This document shows positions 23,946 to 64,000 of a stretch of DNA of 64,000 bases, piece by piece; positions within the stretch are counted from its first letter, which is position 1; every line of letters begins with the position of its first letter. The stretch lies in assembly GCA_009760855.2 (NCBI GenBank), contig WPIO01000040.1:1253501-1317500 (forward strand). The letters are read 5' to 3'. A program made the position numbers and the translations under genes. The DNA is from Cristatella mucedo (Eukaryota; Bryozoa; Phylactolaemata; Cristatellidae). A model generated the notes under the pieces. That model saw only the letters and a list, made by a program, of their open reading frames with translations. It was not told the origin of the DNA and made no database searches.

Positions 23946-25438
23946 GCTCAGTAATTCAATTCAGTAATTCAAGTAATTCTTGTTCGACTAACAACAACTT
24001 GAGCAAAGTACTATGCTTTAATTTAGACGAATCCTTATTCGATGCAGCGGCGTAGCCAGTCTTGTCCAATGGCGGGTAGCCGAGGTTGCAGGAAGCAGCA
24101 GCCGCCATTATGCAAGGATTTTTTCCCGACCGAGTGCGTGCAGAAGACTGGATGGTCGAAGGCAGCCGTAGCAGCAGCGGCGGCAGACTGCTGCTGCGGC
24201 AGCCGAAGGCGGCAGAAGCCCACCAGCAGGCCGCAGGAGGAAGCTGCTGCGGACGGACAAAGGTTTAAGGATTCAAAGACTAGCTGTATTACAAAAACGA
24301 AGCTCGTTCTACGCCAGATCGTGCAGCGTCGGAGCGCACTAACGAACATGCGCTCAGCGCTCTGAGCTTCACCACCGCACAAGCTTTCGTGAACGCAAGC
24401 GAGCAGTACCGCCCGTGTGTACGCGCAGGCGCAGAGCAACAGCGCTCGCCGGAGTGCCTTTGCAGTGGCTCACGGCTACGTCACGGCTACGTCACGACGA
24501 GCTGACATGGCACGTGGCCGGGGAGGGGGCAGCTGCTTTGACTTCTACGAGCTGCGCACACGGAGCGGCGAGCGATTGCTTTACAACGAGTGCTGTGACC
24601 AGCGCTAGTCACGACGAGACTAGCTGGCGAGGAGAGGAGAGAGGAGCGGAGTGAAGGCGGTGTGACGTGTCACGCCTCGGATGAGGACGGCGACGGCAGC
24701 GGCAAGAAAGCGAGAGGGGCGTTGCTCGTATTGCAGTCAGGCGCGTGCGCGCATGGTCGGCAACGGCGCCAGGCATTCTCACGCAGCAAACGAGAAATGG
24801 CGCCGGTCGAGGAGGCGCCATCATCGCCACTGCAGGCTGCAGCTGAGCCCTGCAACTGGCACTCATTGCAGCCACGCACGTCTGTCGAAGGCGCCAGTGC
24901 GCCCTCTCGCCGATGCACTGTGCGAGCTCTCCGTGCCGCGCCGCCGTTCCATGCCTTGCGACGCACGCGAAAGCAACGCCAGTGATTCAGGCGAGATGAG
25001 GGCGCAAGCAGCAGCAGCAGCCACGTGGCCATCGCCGTGCCGCTGCTGCACAGAGCTAAAGGCGACAGAGCACTTCGGGCTGCACGTGAGCAAGAAAGCT
25101 AGGTGTGGGGGAGATGGGTGAGCGCCACCTATCGGGCATATCAGGAGCTGCGCCGAGTCCCTGGATATGGGCGCTGGGGTGGCCGGGAAGACCGGACAGG
25201 ATTCGGGTGCACTATAAAGAGGCCTCGAGTGTCCGGGTCGGAAGCACCATGTTTCATGCAGGACATCCAGGCAGTTGGATCTCGACTCGCTCGCTCGAGG
25301 TACCACGTGACGACTGCTCCACGTGACACGTGCACGGCATGTGGCACTGCTTCGACGCGCGTCCCAACCGAGCCAGCCTTCCTGTCTCCCGATGTGGGGG
25401 AGGGGCAGGAAGGGGAGGGCTCAGTCAGGTAGCAGCAC

Positions 25439-58986
<33,548 letters not shown>

Positions 58987-59935
58987 CTGCGGGTGTAAAA
59001 ATCACGCGCCATCTCGCCTCTGACACTGGCTGCACGCGAGCGCAGGCATGAGCCGTGCGACCTCGGTGGGCGCCGGCACCCGAGGGGGAGGGGTGGGAGG
59101 CAAAGGGAGGTGAAGGCCACGCCCTCCTCCAGCTTCGTTCCGAAGCAGCGAGCATCGCTCGCTTGCTGTTGCCATGGCAGCAGAACGACGACCAACGCCT
59201 GAAGCCGCCTGACTTCCAAAGACGCCGGCTTCGTCTCGAGCAGCTCAAGGCTACCTCAATGTTGACTCGCGCAGCTGTGCAAGCCATGCACGGCTAGAAG
59301 TACAGGAAGTAGCGGAACCGCGCAGCAGATTGACCACGTGACATCTTACGCAGGCTAAGCAAGCCCTCAAACCCTGATGCAGCAACAAGGAGGTCAACTT
59401 ATAAGAAGTTCGGCGGTTGTTTTTGCTTTAGTGTCACGAGTCCGGTGCCCGTGCTACTCTACCCTTGGTTAGAATGCTTTTACTTTGCAATTTCTCCTTT
59501 ATCCTGGCATTTTGCATGCACAGATACAAGCTCTAATCACCGTGCGTGCACGCATCCATCCACTCAAACGGACAATCTCGATGATTTCCACGACGAAAAA
59601 ATGTGCCCGACGTCAAAAAATGTGCTCCACGGACACAAGACAATTTGTGAAACTGGTTAATGAGCGAATAAAAAACTCGCACGAAAAATACGACTAGATA
59701 AAAGAACATTAAAAATAATAAACACGTTTGCACACGTGTGCACATATGTGATATTTGTGTACATACGATAACAACTGGATAGCTTACTCTGCTCCTGAGC
59801 TGAGCATGACAAATGTTTTTGCATGAAACCATAAGGCTTGTACCGAATACTAAGCAGCCATATATCGCATGACGGCAAATGAGCCATCACAATTACAACT
59901 CTAATATAGTATAATGCTACGTAACATTATAACGT

Positions 59936-60100
59936 AATACAATTCATCTGTACAGCGCCACACGAGAACTTAATCTCAATTCATATGCTTTGCATATGCC
60001 ATGAGGCTAGAGCCCACGACTTCCGCTCATTGAATACATTCATCTCGACCTCGGTCGCTAAAGGTGGGCACCTTAACCAGTGGGCCAAGACAGCTCGGCA
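59936..60100 (-). mobile_element. SINE family A, tRNA-derived
   Basis: On minus: gccgagctgtcttggcccac (A-box zone), gtcgtgggctctagcctcat (B-box zone), then gattaagttctcgtgtggcg and the tail. Apart from this SINE, no feature is supported in 59,000-60,900. Confidence 0.75.
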
Positions 60101-60959
60101 ATTAAATTAAGGTGCTCGTGGCTTTAGAGTATCAGGATCAGGAAGCCAGCGTTATAGACACCTTCACAGCCGGCAGAGTGCAGCGACACAGCAAACAGCG
60201 CAGCGAGGCTATTCGATGCACTTTCAGACTGAAGCTCTGGTAGCCAGCTAGTCATAGTCAAGGTCAAGGTATTCTCTTCCTCTACCTTCCTCGTGGGGCG
60301 ACGTTAGACCATCATGAATTGCTCAGCGTACCGTGAAAAAACTACCCGAAACCTTTTCTGCACGAGCACACACCAGGTTCTCTGCTTTAGCATTCATTTT
60401 AGCATTTAGAGTGCTCAATGAATGCTAGCCTAAATTAAATTAAATTTGCTAAATTAAACTAAATAAATTAAATTAAATTTGCCTAGCTTCAAAGCAGCTG
60501 CAGCCGTCTCAAGTCAGCATTAAAAAAAAAGTAGGCTTACACACGCATGCAAGCCGACATCCACACGAGCTACCAGCATGCGCGCGCACACACGCACACA
60601 CGCATGCACACATAGAGCAGCCAACCGCGTACAAGGTTTAATCGGTGTGACAAGCGCGTGCTCGGCGTGCGGAGAGATATACAGAGCAGTGCGCTAGCTA
60701 GCCTATTACAAGAATGGGATGCAGACCACTTTGCGAGCAAAAAGATATCGGCCGTGCCGAGAAATGGCTGCATCCAAACTCGAGTCGTGCTCGTGGCAAA
60801 TAGAGCAACTAATGCACCAGCGAGAACTGATGACACCATTCGTGGCTCATCGGCAAAGTTGAGTGTAAAAGTAGCTCGTCAAAATGAACTCGCAACAAAT
60901 ACGAGCAAGTTCGGGTGAAACAAGCGTGCTTGAGAGGGTCTATCACAAACGACCTATCG

Positions 60960-61675
60960 GCCACGCCGGCGGTGGCATTAGATATGAAAAGTGGCTAGTA
61001 ACCTGTATACTAGTTATGATCAAGCGTACCTATTATGGCTTCGTTAACGTAGTTCAAATGCATTCCGAGATGTTGCTGCTGTTGCTAAGATCCGTGAATT
61101 ACGCAATAACAAAAGAAAAGCGCCGCCCTGGAGCCGCCGCCTGGGGGGCCTGCAAGGTGAGAAGAAGTAAACTCTCGTTTATTATTCCTAGCATTTTCTT
61201 GAATCGCTTAGCGCGTTCTCCCTCAGGCGCTACTGCAAATCTCTTTAATTTAGTGGTCATCAGGCCGGCTATAACTTCCAGTGGCGCAATGTAAAGCTTG
61301 TCTTTGGAATCCTCGCTCGATGCAATGTAATTTATCTCCGTCTGTAACTCCACAAAGTCATAAAGACTATGTGGGTGTTATGCAGGAGAGTTTTGTATAG
61401 CGCACTCACAGCCTAAGCGGCTTTGTGCAATAAACCCCATTTTATAGGCGACCTTTCTGAAAAAGGCTTCGACCTATCCTTGACAGAAACTTGGCTAATA
61501 TGTGTACACTGCGCTACCCTTACTGATGCAACGCTGACTGGCGATGGAGCTACAGGAGATGGAGCCGCTATTATCACACGCTCGGACTTCGACTTCAAGC
61601 ACTCGTGAAGCAGTCTTTCGGTCTATTGCCTTTTATTTTTTCCATTGTTCTTATTTATTTATTATATCTAATCTC
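60960..61675 (+). mobile_element. L2 LINE, 5' region and endonuclease start
   Basis: It matches the 5' region of the minus copy at 3.3-3.5 kb. GDLSEKGFDLSLTETW and GAAIITRSDFDF correspond to the DLL..LTETWL and GG.A...R motifs of L2 endonucleases. It is then broken by the repeat at 61,676. Confidence 0.75.
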
Positions 61676-62085
61676 TCAATAGCCAGCCTGCATTACGAGT
61701 ACAGCTTGATAGCCTGACTCGGCTCCCAAAAAAAGCATGCGACCGAATTCTGTCGGAAATGATCGCCTGGCACAGCCACTGATCAGTGAGAGAGGCCAGA
61801 CAGGGACGCACTGAGGCAGGTCCGTGTCTAGCGTCCGTGTGTGAAGACAGAGCTGCAGGAGTTTCCGAGATCCAGCTAAGCTAATGTCCAGCAGCAGAAA
61901 CTGTAGCTGCTGCTGCAGTAACTGCTGCTGCTGCGGTGGCTGCTGCTGCACACAGGTCTTCTACCACTTTGATGCGCCCTCCAGCAAAGTGTAGCCTCTG
62001 GCATAGAACATTCATGGCATCTGGGCTTTGAGTGAGCGACTTCTCTGCAACCAGTTGCCACTATTGCGGCGGCAATAGTCTATCG
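61676..62085 (-). repeat. Unclassified interspersed repeat, copy 2, inside an L2 endonuclease
   Basis: Inverted copy of 3,600-4,010, with a longer (CAG/CTG) block. The L2 endonuclease reading resumes after it at about 62,090. Confidence 0.65.
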
Positions 62086-64000
62086 CACACCGGGTACCAA
62101 GTCTTCCTTTATCTAAGATTTCTCTGATCTAATTTCGACTCTGTGTGGAATAAATCAATCTTTCCTCATTATGGGTGATTTCAACATTCATTTGATAACT
62201 TACCCAACGCTTTCAGCACCGAGTTTCGTGCACTTACGTAGTCATTGTCTCTTGTGGCTCATGTGCACGGCCCTACTCACATCAAGGGTCACACACTCGA
62301 CCAAATTTTCTCATACAACTGCACTTTATCATTACCAATTATTACCAAATTCTGCTTATCTGACCACATGCATATCTCCTTCAGTCTAAAATGTGTGCCC
62401 TCCTCCTCCACACATATCTTAATCACAGAAGACAACTAGTCCTCTGGACCCTAATCCCACTTTTACGATGCATTGATCTACTGCTGCCATGCATAGCTAA
62501 CAAACATCATTAATATGTCATTAGCCTCAGGTCACGTCCCAGCACCTTTCAAAAGGCTGTATTCAGGCCACCACTCAAGAAAGCAAAACTAGACCAATAG
62601 AACTTTAGCAACTTCCACTCTGTCTCCCTGCTACCGTCCCTATCAAAGACATTGGAACGAGTATCAGCTGAACTCATATATTGAAACTTCAACCCTGCTA
62701 GTAAGTTCCAGTCTGGTTTCAGAGCTAATCACTCCACAAAGTCGGCATCGCTTCGGATGTTTAACGACCTACTTAGGAATGCAGACTTAGGTAGAGTGTC
62801 TCTGCTTGTTTTGCTCGATCATTCGGCAGCTTTTCATGCTATCGATCAAGAAGTCCTTCTTGAGCGCCTCTCATATCGCACGGACATCACTGGCACTGCA
62901 ATGCAATGGTTCAGGTCCTATCTCAGTGGGAGACTGCAGAGGATTGATGTAAATGGACAAAGAGCATCTGACAAACGTCTGAAGTATGGGGTACGCCAGG
63001 GCTCTGAGCACGGTCCAGTTCTTTTCACAATGTATACTTTCCCTCGAGCCGATGTGATTGCCAGGCACTATCTACAATATAATTCCTTTGCATAGCACCC
63101 CAAGAGAACTTAATCTCTGTTCATGTGCTTCACATATGCCTCGCGGCTCGAGCCCACGACCTCAGCCAGACCTTGATCGGGGAGAGTACCTTAACTGCTG
63201 GACCAAACCAGTTCGGCATCTAGGCTTTCGCTTCTATGCAGATGACACTCAGTTTTTAACTTGCTTTGACCCCTTCCCGGCCTTTCAGCAGGTCGAATTC
63301 TCTCAACTCCATTGCTGCATGTATTGATGACAAGCAAATAGATGGCAGCAAACTTTCTTAAATTGAATGATGATAAAACTAACTTACTGCTTATGGGCAA
63401 ACCGAGTGTAATTCAGAAATGGGAAAGGTTAATGCTCAAAATCGGCTCTGCCAGCCTATCTCATGCCGAACCCACACGAAATCAAGGCGTCCTGTTCAAA
63501 AATGACCTTTCATTAGACGACCACATCAACTCTACAGTCAAGTCTGCCTACTTTCAGCTACATAACGTTGCTAAAATTCGGGCTTGTTTAGACAAGGATA
63601 CCATGTCTACATTAGTCCTTGCAGTTGTCACATTCTGTCTTGACTTCTGTTAACTCACTGCTTGCCGGTCAACCGGCCTATGCAATCAGGTGCTTACAGC
63701 TGGTGAAAAACTCTGCAGCTTGGGCTTGCTTGCCTGTCTCGAGCGTCGCAGTTGCCACATCACACATATTCTCGCCGACCTGTACGAGCTCTCAGTCAAG
63801 CAACACATCGACTTCAAGGTTTTGCCACTCACTTTTAGATCCCTTCATTCTTTGGCACCAGCCTACCAATAAGATCTACTCCCCCAACAGGCTAAGCGTC
63901 GTACCACTTCTGCTTTTCGGAATCCAACAGTTTACCAATACCTCGTACCAACCTCAAATCCTTTGGAGACCGTGCCTTTAGTTCGTATGCTCCGAAAGCC
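62086..64000 (+). mobile_element. L2 LINE, endonuclease to RT (continues off the right edge)
   Basis: The order is MGDFNIHLIT (endonuclease GDFN motif), VAHVHGPTHIKGHTLDQIFS and LSDHMHISF, the RT start (ASGHVPAPFK), LLVLLDHSAAFHAIDQEVL, GVRQGSEHGPVLFTMYT, RFYADDTQF (catalytic ADD), then SLDDHINSTVKSAYFQLHN and the C-terminus. A family-A SINE interrupts it at 63,076-63,216. Frameshifts and missense changes make it inactive. Confidence 0.9.
63076..63216 (-). mobile_element. SINE family A inserted in the L2 RT
   Basis: It interrupts the L2 reading between GCCAGGCAC and CTAGGCTTTCGC. The short sequence atcta on both sides may be the target duplication. On minus: gccgaactggtttggtccag, gtcgtgggctcgagccgcga, then the L2-like tail gagattaagttctcttgggg. 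Confidence 0.85.

Noticed and set aside
24035..25121. Several overlapping Ala/Arg/Gln-rich frames in the 24-25 kb region
   Set aside because: High GC and CAG repeats keep frames open on both strands. No domain, no clear splice sites and no consistent coding strand.

Overview
The window is nuclear DNA from an animal, probably an invertebrate. Its genes are split by spliceosomal introns, it carries many fragments of an L2-clade non-LTR retrotransposon, tRNA-derived SINEs and decayed Tc1/mariner copies, and dinucleotide microsatellites are very abundant. The species cannot be named from the sequence. The receptor kinase reads WMALES after the activation loop, where vertebrate VEGFRs read WMAPE, which favours an invertebrate. 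Coding exons are GC- and CAG-rich; introns and intergenic DNA are mixed.

Two host genes are supported, both on the minus strand. (1) A VEGF-receptor-family receptor tyrosine kinase runs from its first visible exon at 58,986 to its stop at 25,439. I reconstructed 22 exons (one tentative): seven Ig-like domains, one transmembrane helix, a split kinase with an insert, and a tyrosine-rich tail, about 1,400 codons in all. The signal-peptide exon was not found and lies upstream. (2) MRPL38, the mitochondrial large-subunit ribosomal protein with a PEBP-like domain, runs from 18,479 to 7,385 in five exons. Its reading frame is complete at 422 codons plus stop, with a CpG-rich start region and a polyadenylation signal after the stop.

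Layout: 1-4.0 kb, minus-strand L2 copy split by a second L2 insertion; 4.0-7.3 kb, L2 and SINE remnants; 7.3-18.5 kb, MRPL38 with two minisatellites, L2 pieces and SINEs in its introns; 18.5-25.4 kb, intergenic, with a 220-bp direct repeat pair, an L2 copy and a Tc1 fragment; 25.4-59.0 kb, receptor gene with L2, Tc1, SINEs and long GA/CT and CA arrays in its introns; 59-61 kb, upstream or intronic DNA of the receptor; 61-64 kb, plus-strand L2 copy interrupted by a SINE and another repeat.

The two genes share orientation but no known pathway: the receptor acts at the plasma membrane in growth-factor signalling and MRPL38 acts in mitochondrial translation. The features most worth a second look are a GC-AG intron in the receptor kinase domain, the SINE family that carries the L2 3' hairpin, the minisatellites beside MRPL38 splice sites, and a signal-peptide-bearing ORF inside MRPL38 intron 1. 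I found no clearly novel multi-gene system.
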